Source of the DNA: Chrysomallon squamiferum
Taxonomy: Eukaryota; Mollusca; Gastropoda; Neomphalida; Peltospiridae
Reading direction: 5' to 3'
Assembly (NCBI GenBank): GCA_012295275.1
Contig: CM022667.1
Span: 6,597,832-6,630,331 of the forward strand
Length of the DNA: 32,500 nt
Shown in pieces: positions 15,991-28,639 of the stretch (positions are counted from its first letter, which is position 1; each line of letters opens with the position of its first letter). Made by a program: the position numbers and the translations under genes. Below the pieces are notes generated by a model. That model ran no database searches, had not been told where the DNA came from, and saw only the letters and a list, made by a program, of their open reading frames with translations.

Positions 15991-17729
15991 CTGTAATACA
16001 CAGTAGTTAGAAGTTGTATTATCATCATCATCATCATCATCTTGTATTAATATTATTACCATTATCGTCATCATCATCATTATCATTTTTTTTTTTTTTT
16101 TTTATTTAGTTTTCTTTTTCTTTTTTCTTATGTGGAGAAGCGGAAGTAGAATTAGTTGCGAGTAACCTCATCTTGCGCTGCTACGTGTTTTGTACGTACA
16201 GCTGTCTGTGCTGTGTGTGTCTGGGTGTTTGCAGACGTTCGTGTAAGTGTGTGTACGTGTTGGACACATACAGAGATATGTGTTTAAAAACTCATAAAAC
16301 GCGACAGACACTTTGGACAGACATACTAAGGGACGCACACACGAAGGACACACAGACACACGAAGGGACAGACAGACACAGGAAGGGACACACAGACACA
16401 GGAAGGGACACACAGACACATGAAGTGACAGAGAGACACATGAAAGGACACACAGACACACGAAGCGACACACAGACACAGGAAGTGACACACAGACACA
16501 TGAAGGGACAGACAGACACACGAAGGGACACACAGACACATGAAGGGACACACAGACACATGAAGGGACACACAGTCACACGAAGGGACACACAGACAGA
16601 TATTTGTTTAAAAACTCATAAAACGCGACAGACACTTTGGACAGACATACTAAGGGACGCACACACGAAGGACACACAGACACACGAAGGGACACACAGA
16701 CACAGGAAGGGACACACAGACACATGAAGGACACACAGACACATGAAGTGACACACAGACACATGAAGGGACACAGATACACACTAAGGGAGACAGAGAC
16801 ACATAAAGGGACACACAGTCACACGAAGGGACACACAGACACATGAAGGGACAGACAGACAGATATTTGTTTAAAAACTCACAAAACACGCGTCAGCGTT
16901 GTCTGTAGAAGGCAAAGAACACAACTTGTCCCGTCCAACCGTTGTCCCCTGACTGCTTGCTATGACGTCATTACACTCTGCCACGCCCACTGCACGGACA
17001 CTGACTGCTTGCAGCTGACCAGTTCTGAAAGAGTTATCTGAAACAGATACAAGCTCTGCTGTTAGTTCTGAAAGAGTTATCTGAAACAGATACAAGCTCT
17101 GCTGTTAGTTTTGAAAGAGTTATCTGAAACAGATACAAGCTCTGATGTTAGTTTTGAAAGAGTTATCTGAAACAGATACAAGCTCTGCTGTTAGTTTTGA
17201 AAGAGTTATCTGAAACAGATGCTAGCTCTGCTGTTAGTTTTGAAAGAGTTATCTGAAACAGATACAAGCAACGATCAGACTGATGATTTTTTATTTTTGT
17301 TCATAATAGGAATTAAACTGCAGGTGTTTTACTGTTAGCTCAAAGTCAAAACAACACGAACATTTTGTTTTGCACACAGAGTTATGATTAGTGTGTTTAA
17401 CAACATACAGTGGGTTCAGTTTCTCCATGTCTCGCACTCTGTTTTTACTTTAAATTTCTTATTACCGTTAGTCTGTCCCCAGCCAGCAATGAAACATCTG
17501 TCGTAGGTGCTGGGTTCAAATCCAGACCTGGGTAGACAAGCGGGTTGAACACACGTCTCCTGTAGTCTGACGTCACGTGACAGTTTCAGAACGGCGATGT
17601 TGTTCTCTGCGAAAATCAGTGAAAATCTAATTACAGCGCATACTAACATTCTGTTTATAACAACACAGGTGACATCTACATGTGAAGTATCTATCTATCT
17701 GTCTGTCTGTCTATATATCTATCTATCTA

Positions 17730-17768
<39 letters not shown>

Positions 17769-18606
17769 GTCTGTCTGTCTGTCTATATATATATATGACT
17801 GCATCAGTTTATATGGGTTATGAACTGTATATTATAAATGTATATTTTCGTATAAAACACGTACAGAAAGACAGACGTACAACTGAAACGAAACACGTAC
17901 CAGATCTGGGCACGTTTCTGTTATAACGTGGATGTATGAGAATTCTTGACACTCTAGCGTCGGCTTCGTAGACGTCGTTTGTATTGATGTTGTAGTCGCC
18001 TACAGTCAGTCTTAGATCTCCCGGCGTCCTCTCCATACTGAGTAGCACAACGTATTAACAACGTATTCACAACGTATTAACAACGTATTAACAACGTATT
18101 AACAACGTATTAACAACGTATTAACAACGTATTAACAACGTATTAACAACGTATTAACAACGTATTAACAACGTATTAACAACGTATTAACAACGTATTA
18201 ACAACGTATTAACAACGTATTAACAACGTATTAACAACGTATTAAATAAACACATACAACACACTGAGTATCCCAACGTATTAACTATACAATACAACAC
18301 ACTGAATGGCACAATGCATCAATGTTATTAAATATACAAACATTATCTATTAATATTACTAATCGTAATCTACAAAGTGACCAGTATTATAGTATATATT
18401 AATATCTCTAAATATAGAATGTAAAATATATGTGTATAAATATTATTAAATATATACTATAACACATATTGTGTATGTATTAAAGATGTACTAAACAAAT
18501 AACAAAAATTGTCTATGCATTAACATCACGAACTATATACTGAAATATCACAACACATTAATATAATCGACTGTATATGAAATATAATTTTACTAGCATG
18601 TATTAT

Positions 18607-18677
<71 letters not shown>

Positions 18678-20005
18678 ATATGTATGTCTGCATTAGTTTA
18701 TATATATATATGGATGTATGCGTGTGCGTGTGCGTGTATTACTCTGCATCTGTGTAATTATGTGTAATTGTATTATTAGTACTTAATTACAAGATAAGTA
18801 TAACATGTTTGAAGATATTAATCTTTAATTACAAGATAAGTATAACATGTTTGAAGATATTAATCTTTAATTACAAGATAAGTATAACATGTTTTAAGAT
18901 ATTAATCTTTAATTATAAGATAAGTATAACATGTTTTAAGATATTAATCTTTAATTACAAGATAAGTATAACATGTTTGAAGATATTAATCTTTAATTAC
19001 AAGATAAGTATAACATGTTTGAAGATATTAATCTTTAATTACAAGATAAGTATAACATGTTTGAAGATATTAATCTTTAAATACAAGATAAGTATAAGAT
19101 GTTTGAAGATATTAATCTTTAATTACAAGATAAGTATAACATGTTTGAAGATATTAATCTTTAATTACAAGATAAGTATAACATGTCTGAAGATATTAAT
19201 CTTTAATTACAAGATAAGTATAAGATGTTTTAAGGTATTAATCTTTAATTACAAGATGAGTATAACATGTTTGAAGATATTAATCTTTAATTACAAGATA
19301 AGTATAAGATGTTTTAAGGTATTAATCTTTAATTACAAGATGAGTATAAGATGTTTGAAGATATTAATCTTTAATTACAAGATAAGTATAAGATGTTTTA
19401 AGGTATTAATCTTTAATTACAAGATGAGTATAAGATGTTTGAAGATATTAATCTTTAATTACAAGATAAGTATAACATGTTTTAAGATATTAATCTTTAA
19501 TTATAAGATAAGTATAACATGTTTTAAGATATTAATCTTTAATTATAAGATAAGTATAACATGTTTTAAGATATTAATCTTTAATTACAAGATAAGTATA
19601 ACATGTTTTAAGATATTAATCTTTAATTACAAGATAAGTATAACATGTTTTAAGATATTAATCTTTAATTACAAGATAAGTATAACATGTTTTAAGATAT
19701 TAATCTTTAATTATAAGATGTTTTAAGACAATTACATGACGATAAGACACATTTCTCGAAAGACAAAACAAACGAAACAAACTGTACTCACGGACTGGCG
19801 CACTGCGCTGTGGTCAGCACGGTGTCTCTGTTAATGAGGACACCTGAACAAAGCAGACGGTTGTTGAGGCGAATCGACACCATCCACGGCCACTCACAGG
19901 GCAGGGCGACGTAGCCGTTGGAGATTCTGGGAGACGGGCGACGTCGTCCACAAGCTAAGAAACAAAAACAAAACAAAAAAAGAATCATCTGAGGAGAAAA
20001 CTGAC

Positions 20006-20037
<32 letters not shown>

Positions 20038-20580
20038 ATAGTAGTAGTACTAGTAGTAGTAGTAGTAGTACGAGTAGTAGTAGTGGTAGTAATAACAGTA
20101 GTAGTAGTAGCAATACAAGTAGTAGTAGTAGTAGTAGTAGTAGTAATAGTAGCATTACAAGTAGTAGTAGTAGAAGTAGTAGTAGTGGTAGTAATAACAG
20201 TAGTAGAAGTAGCAATACAAGTAGTAGTAGTAGTAGTAGTAGTTATAGTAGTAGTAGTAGTAGTAGTAATAACTGTAGTAGTATTGGTATTGGGTGCAGT
20301 GATAGTTTTAAATTTTTTTGTTAATCACATTCCAGACACCGTACATTTCAGTTTAGACAAACAAACATCAGTCTTTTTATATTTCTTACTCTGTGGCTCG
20401 TTTCTCAGTTGATTTGTCGTGGAAGCTGTCGCTGACGTTGTCGTAGGTACCCGTATACAGCATCGTTGCCCTTGAAACATGCAGAAAACCTTCGTCGTAT
20501 ATTCGTCTTCGTTGAGAGTCGCGTTACATTCCGACTTGCACACACCGCCGTACCACGAACAGTCTGCAGTACGTTTAGTT

Positions 20581-20612
<32 letters not shown>

Positions 20613-20632
20613 TATCAGTATCATTGCTGTCA

Positions 20633-20678
<46 letters not shown>

Positions 20679-20964
20679 GATCGTCGTTGTCATTGCTGTC
20701 GACATAATTATTTTGTAAACCGATTTGCAGTAGTAAAAAATAAGCAAATGTATATTTGAATTTAATTGTTACCTGGCAAAAAATTAAATTCAATTGTAAA
20801 AGAAAAAAACAAAACACAAAAATAACAGAAGTGAATGAATGAAAGAATAAATGAAAAAATAAATGAAAGAATGAAAGAATGGCTGAAGGAAATGAAACTA
20901 AATAAAAGTAAATAAAAGTAAATTAATAATTTAATATATAAATAAATATATAAAAGTAAATTAA

Positions 20965-20995
<31 letters not shown>

Positions 20996-21295
20996 ACAGA
21001 TCAGAGTAACTGAACACTTACGTATTCTCGGTGCACAGCACTTTCCCAGCAGGCCGCTGGCGCACGGAAGTCTTCCAAAACTGTACTCTCCTCCCCGACA
21101 CTGCGCTCTGCAGTACCCGAAATACTGAGACGAGCACGCTGGAACACACTCGTTTTGTTTGTATTTACTTACTTGCATATTTACTTATTTACTTACTTGT
21201 TTAAACGTCTGTTCTTTTAAAATTATCTTTTGAATGCGAATACAAATGTTTTAAAACGTAATGAAACTAATGCTAACTATATAATAATAATTTTT

Positions 21296-21336
<41 letters not shown>

Positions 21337-21716
21337 TTTATTTATATTACTAAATATTGTATTACTTTACCATTCATTTACAGAAAATTGCATTTATTTA
21401 TATATTTGTTTGTTTATTTGTTTGTTTGTTTATTTATTTATTTATTTATTCATTTATTTACAGATTTATTTATTTATTTATTTACTTATTTACTTATTTA
21501 TTTAACTGATTGATTGTTTGTTTATTATTCCTAAATAAATACATTCTTAAATAAATAATAAAAAAAAAATCTCTGTCTATGAAACTCTGTATAGGTATGT
21601 GTGATGTCTGTGTACTCACTGTTGTAAAACACGTTGACTGGAGTGAACTGAGAGCAGACGACACAGAAACTGAGGAGTGAAGCTGTCACAAACAAAGTTT
21701 TTTCAGCTGCAGCCAT
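15814..21716 (-). CDS. Gene C: tandem paralogue of gene B (defensin-like domains plus protease homologue)
   Basis: Eight-exon model: 21716-21620, 21138-21022, 20563-20390, 19954-19792, 18037-17901, 17606-17466, 17037-16883 and 15990-15814, 386 residues, all phases consistent. The order is a signal peptide (mature start probably QFTP), defensin-like I (Cys 34-67), defensin-like II (Cys 73-107), a short linker (about 20 residues) and S1A. Catalytic positions are lost as in gene B: Gln180 for H57, Asn232 for D102 and Thr331 for S195. Exons 4, 6, 7 and 8 are almost identical to gene B, while exons 1, 2, 3 and 5 are clearly diverged. It probably acts as a secreted non-catalytic binding partner; this is inferred. 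The intact frame argues against a pseudogene. Confidence 0.88.
16270..16865. repeat. Higher-order repeat in gene C intron 7 with exon 7 donor remnants
   Basis: ACACATGAAGGGAC-type short units are organised in larger blocks. Two blocks start with TGTTTAAAAACTCATAAAAC (16281 and 16605), a copy of the exon 7 donor region whose real version (ACTCAC) is at 16877-16882. Confidence 0.85.
16883..17037 (-). CDS. Gene C exon 7: S1A segment with DACF
   Basis: 155 nt, phase 1-0, ending DNADACF. Two base differences from gene B were seen (one Lys/Arg change). The acceptor is repeated upstream, and donor-like fragments are repeated downstream. Confidence 0.9.
17027..17270 (-). repeat. 43-bp array repeating the gene C exon 7 acceptor
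   Basis: Six copies at a 43-bp step from 17027. Each holds CTGTTTCAG and the first bases of exon 7. It is homologous to the gene B array at 9580-9885. Confidence 0.94.
17466..17606 (-). CDS. Gene C exon 6: S1A centre with D102 changed to Asn
   Basis: 141 nt, phase 1-1, beginning ENNIAVLKL. It appears identical at the base level to gene B exon 6, including the unusual GTAATA donor. Confidence 0.92.
17690..17795. repeat. (CTAT/CTGT)n tetranucleotide repeat, intron 5 of gene C
   Basis: CTAT and CTGT units followed by a short (TA)n. Confidence 0.93.
17901..18037 (-). CDS. Gene C exon 5: S1A 60-99 loop region, diverged
   Basis: 137 nt, phase 2-1. It shares [12 protein letters not shown] and HPRYN with gene B but differs at many other positions and is three codons shorter. 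The donor is GTACGT. Confidence 0.87.
18046..18245. repeat. 12-bp array upstream of the gene C exon 5 acceptor
   Basis: About 16 units of AACGTATTAACA begin about 8 bp upstream of the acceptor. Unlike the other boundary arrays, the unit does not contain the AG itself. Confidence 0.93.
18605..18675. repeat. (CT)n microsatellite, intron 4 of gene C
   Basis: About 70 bp of uninterrupted CT. Confidence 0.95.
18784..19730. repeat. 42-bp minisatellite, about 22 copies, intron 4 of gene C
   Basis: The unit is TTAATTACAAGATAAGTATAAC plus a tail with AAGATATTAATCTT. Variants (GATGAG, AAGGTATT) occur in alternating order, indicating higher-order structure. The 42-bp period keeps a plus-strand frame open, an artefact. 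Confidence 0.95.
19792..19954 (-). CDS. Gene C exon 4: S1A N-terminal part with H57 lost
   Basis: 163 nt, phase 1-2, with [14 protein letters not shown] and VLTTAQC. It differs from gene B by only a few bases (AQCA versus AQCV). Confidence 0.92.
19985..20290. repeat. (GTA)n microsatellite, intron 3 of gene C
   Basis: GTA units with interspersed AATAACA and GCAATACAA variants. It corresponds in type to the GTA block of gene B. Confidence 0.93.
20390..20563 (-). CDS. Gene C exon 3: defensin-like domain II and short linker
   Basis: 174 nt, phase 1-1. It begins CSWYGGVC and has spacing C-X6-C-X3-C-X14-C-X6-CC, followed by about 20 Thr/Ser/Asn-rich residues. The donor GTAAGA was chosen because it is the phase 1 site that joins correctly to exon 4. 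Confidence 0.85.
20580..20690. repeat. (ATC)n and (ATT)n microsatellites, intron 2 of gene C
   Basis: ATC repeats then ATT repeats begin about 15 bp upstream of the exon 3 acceptor. Confidence 0.93.
21022..21138 (-). CDS. Gene C exon 2: defensin-like domain I
   Basis: 117 nt, phase 1-1. Spacing is C-X7-C-X3-C-X11-C-X7-CC, with YFGYC and CCAPRI motifs shared with gene B. The acceptor is TGTTCCAG and the donor GTAAGT. Confidence 0.87.
21620..21716 (-). CDS. Gene C exon 1: signal peptide
   Basis: The first ATG gives [10 protein letters not shown] and a hydrophobic core to VVCSQ. A TTG seven codons upstream (21737) sits in a GCTCAAGTG context matching the start codon of gene B, so the start seems to have moved to 21716. 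The donor is GTGAGT. Confidence 0.83.
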
Positions 21717-21764
21717 CTTCTTCTTCACTTGAGCCAAATGTCGCAGATTTCTTTAAAATGTCGC

Positions 21765-21774
21765 CTTTTTATTG
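21765..21774 (-). promoter_or_regulatory. Gene C TATA-like box
   Basis: CAATAAAAAGG on the minus strand, about 50 bp upstream of the ATG. It aligns with the TATA region of gene B through the shared CTGCGAC and GGCTCAAGT segments. Confidence 0.4.
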
Positions 21775-22144
21775 CTTTCGTCAACAATCGACACAGTTTC
21801 GTACCAACATTTCAAAAAATAAAACAAACAATTGTTTCAGTTTTCTCGCTACTTGTTTTTAGTGACTTATTTCAAATATGTTTTGTTATGGGGTTTTTTT
21901 CTGAGGTATTTTCCCGTGTATTTTTTAGTCGATTTTTCACTGATTTTGTTCGTAGTTTTGTCTCGGAGCACGTAAATGGAAGGAGGAATTCAACTTCAAA
22001 GTGAAGGTGTGTACATCGCAACCATTTCCCTGAGTTTTCAAAAATAACATGTTTTCCAAAATATTCACGTATGAGTCAGAGTTCGTGTCACTCATTTCGA
22101 ATGACATCACCCAGGTATGTCAGACCAGATGTTGCGTACGTATA

Positions 22145-22345
22145 ATCCTCTTTATTCTAAAATTGTATTTAAAATTTTAAAAGTATATCAGTAATTCTAA
22201 AAGTATATGTTTAATAATAAAATTGTATGTGTAATTCTAAATGTATATGTCTAATTCTAAAAGTATGTGCAATTCTAAAAGTATGTCTAATTCTAAAAAT
22301 ATATATGTAATTCTAAAAGTATTTGTGTTATTCCAAAAGTTCCGC
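22145..22345. repeat. 17-30-bp degenerate array (ATTCTAAAAGTATATGT)
   Basis: About eight imperfect copies upstream of gene C; no coding potential recognised. Confidence 0.8.
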
Positions 22346-22616
22346 GGAGACTAACAGTTACACGGATCGAAACTAAGAGGAGTTTGTTATACAGAGATAA
22401 TACTTAGTGAGAGGTAAGTTCACTGCACGCGCTAACACACTAACACACTAACAGTGTTGTTACACACATCACGTAGTCAGTCAGTGTCTGGGTTTTGAAG
22501 AACTGTTCCTTGTTTCAGTTTAAACCGACTGACAACGCAAAACGCTGCAGTCGTAACATTAATACATCCCTGAGTGTTATTTTGTACGTATTTCTTTCCG
22601 TGCGTGTCAGACTGTG

Positions 22617-22626
22617 TATGTATGTA

Positions 22627-22682
<56 letters not shown>
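22617..22682. repeat. (GT)n microsatellite
   Basis: GTAT units leading into about 25 GT units, between genes C and D. Confidence 0.95.
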
Positions 22683-22683
<1 letters not shown>

Positions 22684-22844
22684 ATACATACATAAATACA
22701 TATATATATATTCATTTTGCTTTCTCAAATTTTGAAAACTTCACAGTATGAATTTATTGAAGATAATAATAACCTTTCTATTATGTTTTTTTTTTTTTTT
22801 TTTTTTTTTGTCCAGTCTTTTTATTGGACTTTCTTTTTACATTA

Positions 22845-23145
22845 TTTGTTGTGTTGTGTTGTGTTATGTTGTGTTACATTTTTGTGTGTTCTGGTGTGTA
22901 GAGTTTTGTTGTGTTGTGTTGCGTTGTGTTGTGTTATTTTTTGTTGTATTGTGTTCTGTTCTGTAGTTATGTATGTTGTGTCATGTTGTGTTGTGTTTTG
23001 CTGTGTTATGTTGTGTTATGTTGTGTTGTGCTGTGTTATGTTGTGTTATGTTGTGTTGTGCTGTGTTATGTTGTGTTATGTTGTGTTGTGCTGTGTTATG
23101 TTGTGTTATGCTGTGTTGTGCTGTGTTATGTTGTGTTATGATTGC
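22845..23145. repeat. TGTGTTATGT minisatellite with 30-bp higher-order unit
   Basis: 5-bp and 10-bp GTT-rich units form a 30-bp period at about 23000-23140, just past the 3' end of gene D. Confidence 0.92.
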
Positions 23146-23234
23146 TCCTCTTTCTTCTCCTTTAATTAAAAACATTTTCACACAGAAATGAAAACAGAAC
23201 ACATTTGATCTTGCTTCTTTCAAATACTAAATAT

Positions 23235-23240
23235 TTTATT
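23235..23240 (-). terminator. Gene D polyadenylation signal
   Basis: AATAAA on the minus strand about 115 nt after the stop codon. Confidence 0.6.
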
Positions 23241-23354
23241 TCAGACAATACTGATTAAAAAAAAAAAAAAAATTGAGTTCATTAAAAAAAAGTTATCTTT
23301 TTCTTCTTTTTCCTTCTACTTGAGACAATACTGATTTCCACTCGTCAGATCTGA

Positions 23355-23516
23355 TCAGTCTGATTTCCTGACTTGGTCAATCCACGGGTAGAAGTTAGGT
23401 AGGTACGTGTACACGCCTGGATACCCGGGTCTCGCACACCCCGACCCGTACGACACCGCGCCCATCATCACCCATCTGTTGTCAACAGCACACGCCAGCG
23501 GACCTCCAGAATCTCC
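23355..23516 (-). CDS. Gene D exon 10: S1A C-terminal part with GDSGG
   Basis: 162 nt with TGA stop. [29 protein letters not shown] and the end WIDQVRKSD match a canonical S1A C-terminus. SWG is SYG. Confidence 0.95.
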   Translation of the reverse strand, partial: GDSGGPLACAVDNRWVMMGAVSYGSGCARPGYPGVYTYLPNFYPWIDQVRKSD

Positions 23517-23547
<31 letters not shown>

Positions 23548-23616
23548 TCAAAATAATAATAATAATAACAATAATAATAATAAATAATAATAACAATAAT
23601 AATCATAATAAATAAT

Positions 23617-23658
<42 letters not shown>

Positions 23659-23660
23659 AA

Positions 23661-23691
<31 letters not shown>

Positions 23692-25765
23692 AATAACATT
23701 TATTTGCAGGAAACAAATTTTTCTTGTTTTTTTTTTGTTTCTTTTTATATTTTCATTTCTTTAATTTTTTATTATTATTATTGTTGTTGTTTTGTTTGTT
23801 TTAGAACAGTTTTACCCTGCACGTGTCTTTCCCGCCGTCCACGTAGCCGCCGCATATGTTGCTGTCCTCATTAAAGCCGGTGTAGACGTTGCTGCAAGAC
23901 GTCGGCGACATGATTGGAATTCTTACTTCTTGTAAAACGTCGGGGGAGGTGTAGTCCGTCTCTGAAAAAAAAACATTTGTAAACAACAACGCAAAACAAG
24001 AGAGAAATAAAACAGATACAGTGTTTGGGGGGTTGTGGATGTTTGGGGGGTTATGGGTGTTTGTGGATGTTTGTAGATGTTGGGGGGTTGTGGGTGTTTG
24101 TGGATGCGGGGGGTTGTGGGTGTTTGGGGGAGGGGAGCTTAGCAGAAGATGAAAACTATGTCCAAGATAAAACAAAATTAAAATGAAAACAAAATAAAAT
24201 AAACATTCGCGGGAAAAAACAATAGCAATAATGAGCTATGAAATAAACTGAAATTAAACAAAATTATATTAAATTAAACTAAAAAAACAAACAAATAAAT
24301 AAAATAAATTAATAAATGAAAAATAAACAAACAAACAAATAAGTAACTAAAGTGATAAGAAGAAGTCTGACAGGAAGCAGCTAGGAATAATAAATAAAGA
24401 AAATGATATAATTAAATAATAAATAAACGAAAATGATATAATTAAATAATAAATAAAGAAAATGATATAATTAAATAATAAATAAAGAAAATGATATAAT
24501 TAAATAATAAATAAAGAAAATGATATAATTAAATAATAACTAACGAAAATGATATAATTAAATAATAAATAAAGAAAATGATATAATTAAATAATAAATA
24601 ACGAAAATGATGTAATTAAATAATAAATAAAGAAAATGATATAATTAAACAGAAAAATAATTTAAAATTAATCTACTATGAAAGATGAGCTCACCTTTGA
24701 GCAGGCCCCACCCAGAGGCGAGGCAGACCGTCCCCACGGGTAAGTGAACAGGTGTGGTGAGCAGACAGATCGGCTGTACACAGTCCGTGTAGGTGACAGG
24801 ATTTTTAAGTTTAACAACAGCAACGTCATCTGTAATAACAACAACAACAACAACAACAATAACATTAATACTGACAGCAAAACAACGAGATAATAACAAC
24901 AATACCAGTAATAATAATATCAAGAAAAACAACAAGAGTAATAATAGTGAAACAAAAAAAAGAAACAGAAACTAGAAATTCAAAAATAGTATTAGTAGTA
25001 AAAATAGAAAAAGTAATAGTAGCAGTAGTAATAAAAAAGTAGTAGTAGTAATAGTGATGTTGTAATAGTAGTATAGTAATAAAAATAGTAGTAGTAGTAA
25101 TAGTGATGTTGTAATAGTAGTATAGTAATAAAAATAGTAGTATAGTAATAGATGTAGAAGCGGCAGTAATATAACAATAGTAATAGAAATAGTAATTTTA
25201 ATAATAGTGGTAGTAGTTTTAGTAGTAGTTGATGTAATAGAGTTTACTAGTAGTAGTGGTGGTAATAGTAAAAGTATTATTAGTAGAAATAGTAATAATA
25301 ACAGTAGTAGTATTTGTTGTTGTGGACTATGGTGTTGAAATAGAAAAAGTAAAAGTAAATCAGTGTTTGCTGCTGCTGTTGTTGTTTATGATGAATTATG
25401 AAATAAAGTAATAGGAAAGAAAAGAAGGAAAGAAAGAATAAAAGATAGAAAGAAAGACGTACTGTCAAACGTGTCTGTGTAACCGGGGTGACGGTAGACG
25501 TTGCTGACATCAACGTACTGCATCTGTCCATCGTACTGTTTGTTTGAAGAGCCGAGTCCAACCTTTATGATGGCTGGATCAGTAAGTGCCTGTCTGAAAA
25601 AGGTAGAAATAAAAAAATATAAAAACACAACAAGTACAAATTCCAGTAAAGAACCTATTTGTGTGACAAAAAAAACTGACCACTATGCCGTTTTTAGAAA
25701 TATTGTTATGAGAAATATTTCACTTTGAAATGCCTATTAACAAATCTTTCAATCAGACCGAAGAG

Positions 25766-25864
<99 letters not shown>

Positions 25865-26254
25865 GAAAACTCACTCAACACAATGGCCCGCTGTAACCAC
25901 GTGACTGCGGTCAATGAGACTTCCGGTACAAATTCCTCGTGCTCCGATTCTGAGGACGACCACCCAGGGAAACTCACACTCGAGCGCGGCGTGACCCCCG
26001 ACAACTCTGAGCTGCACCCCGCTCAAATACCCAGCAGGGTCGGAGATTTTAGAACTCACCCCGCAGTGCGCTGTAGAATAAAACAAATGTTACACGTCGT
26101 GTAACACATCATGTCTGCCTGTAACGTTTAACTGTTACAGTGGCAGAATTCCATCTTCGTTCTGCTTTGAGAATCAGAAATTTCCTTTAGTTTTTAAGTA
26201 AAGTCACTTTGTTTTAAAGAATATAAATAATACAATACAATGGTGTAGGCAAAG

Positions 26255-26321
<67 letters not shown>

Positions 26322-28312
26322 CATACTACTAATAATAATAATAGTAACTTTTTATTTTTGGTCACATTTTGAAAAAAATTATAAAAATAGGTAGCTTTTG
26401 GTCATCATTTTAAACAACACATATAAAAATAGCTAACTTTAAAAAAATAAATAACAATAATAATCTAAATAATAATTTTGTGTCTACCAGTATCTACTGA
26501 CAGTTGGTCGATTTGTGGACACTACGTGGTAATGCTGTTGTCTAGAATTAAAATAAGAAAAGGAAGAGTTAATGACCGAATGACTAAAATCTGACACTGA
26601 AGCAGATTTATTCTCAATGTACAAAATGTTTTGAAAATAATCGTCACAGAAAGATGTTTGACATGGCGTGTTTAGCTCTAAATATAAATTATTTCTAGCA
26701 TTTGCCGAGATGCGATCCTAAAGTCCTCATAACAACAAACTAAGATGTGCTACAATAATATAAATGATGATGATGATAATGATAATGATGATGGTGATGA
26801 TGATGATGATGATGATGATGATTACGGAACAAACACAAATAATATGAATACATTACGTTCAGAGAAATTAGAAGTTCCACTGCTTGTAGTAATCTTAACT
26901 GGAGCTGTTGTCGTCGTTGTTGTTGTCGTCGTCGTTGTTGTTGTCGTTGTTGTTGTTGGTGTTGTTGGTGATTTCTTTGTTGTGAAAGAAACTTTGAAAA
27001 AAAATATTTATATCAATATTATCTGAAATACACCTATTATAAACAAATGTTTAATTAAAATGTAAGAAATTATTTAGTTAGTTATTTTGTTACACAATAT
27101 GAAATTAAATACAAACCAGTTATTGAATGCAGATTTATAAACTGAAAGGTTTGAAAACGTGTTACTGTAGACAGGTGTACAGATAAGTGAGATACGGAGA
27201 CACGAACAAACAAACAGACAGACAGACAGACAGACACACAGACAGATACACAGACAGATACAAGTACTTACCAACTGTGTCACAGTGACACTGGTCGTAC
27301 AGAGCTTGAAGTGACGAATAACCAAACTGAATGTAACGTCTCCAGATCTCACAGTAACTCGCGGGAAACTGACACTTTTCTACAAACAGAAACACCAGTC
27401 AATGGATCAGTCAGTCAGTCAGACAGTCAGTCAGTCGACCAGTCTTTAAATAATCAAATCAGTGGATATTACCAGCACCAAAAATAGAATCAGAGAAACT
27501 TTATTAGCTACCTATGACGTAAACCGTATGATGTGAACAATCAAATGACGTCATACAAAATTATAAAAATCGAAATGTTCAAGGTATGTGAATTTATTTG
27601 TTATACGTACGTTCTCTGATCTCAGTTTTTATTTTAATTTCTTCAATCTATCTATCTAGCTGTTTTCTATCTACACACACATACATATACGTCCGTACGT
27701 ACATACATACACACAAACATATAAACATTTTTCTATTAGTCTCATTTTTGTAATTAATTTTTTTCATTCAAGTCTTACGTTCATTTCCTGGTGTAGCTGT
27801 TGTTGTTGACGTCGATGTAGTCGTGGTTGTTGCTGGTGTAGTTGTTGTTGTTGTGGTAGTCGTTGGCGTTGTTGTTGTTGGAGTCGTAGTAGTAGTCGTT
27901 GGCGTTGTTGTTGTTGGAGTCGTAGTAGTAGTAGTTGGCGTTGTAGTTGTAGTGGTTGGCGTTGTAGTAGTAGTAGTTGGCGTTGTAGTAGTAGTAGTTG
28001 GCGTTGTAGTAGTAGTTGGCGTTGTAGTAGTAGTTGGGGTTGTAGTAGTTGGAGTTGTAATAGTAGGAGTAGTTGGAGATGTAACAATAGGAGCTGTAGT
28101 CGGCACTGTATAAATATCAACATAAATGAGTTCTATTTATATCAATAATTATAATTTACTTTTAATTTGCTTACTTACTTATTTACTTGCTCAGAAAATG
28201 TATTATTTATTATTTAGTCGTTATGAAAATTGTACCATTTTTATCTTGATATTATACTGATAATTCCTGTTTGACATTAATCCTTTTAGTTAAGTGTATT
28301 TATTTATTTTTA

Positions 28313-28343
<31 letters not shown>

Positions 28344-28566
28344 TTTTTTTGAATACTAGTATACCACTAACATAAATATTATAATCATCATCATAATCAT
28401 GATTATTATTATTAGTAGTAGTAGTATTATCATCATCATCATTATAACTCATTATTGTTATTATTCTTATTATCATCATCATCATCATCATCATTATTAT
28501 TATTATTATTACTATTATTATTATTTATTAGTATACTAATAAATATTACAATCATAATCATCATCA

Positions 28567-28639
<73 letters not shown>

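Noticed and set aside
18809-19726. 305-residue plus-strand repeat protein ([12 protein letters not shown] units)
   Set aside because: It follows a 42-bp intronic minisatellite inside gene C; there is no promoter or non-repeat coding sequence.
23801-24175. N-terminal extension of the gene D exon 9 frame (Pro/Asn/Thr-rich)
   Set aside because: It reads through a GGGTGT/GGGGTT repeat intron upstream of a good acceptor at 23962-23964.
25730-26104. Plus-strand open frame with (RE)n
   Set aside because: It is antisense to gene D exon 6 and made from the (GA)n repeat.
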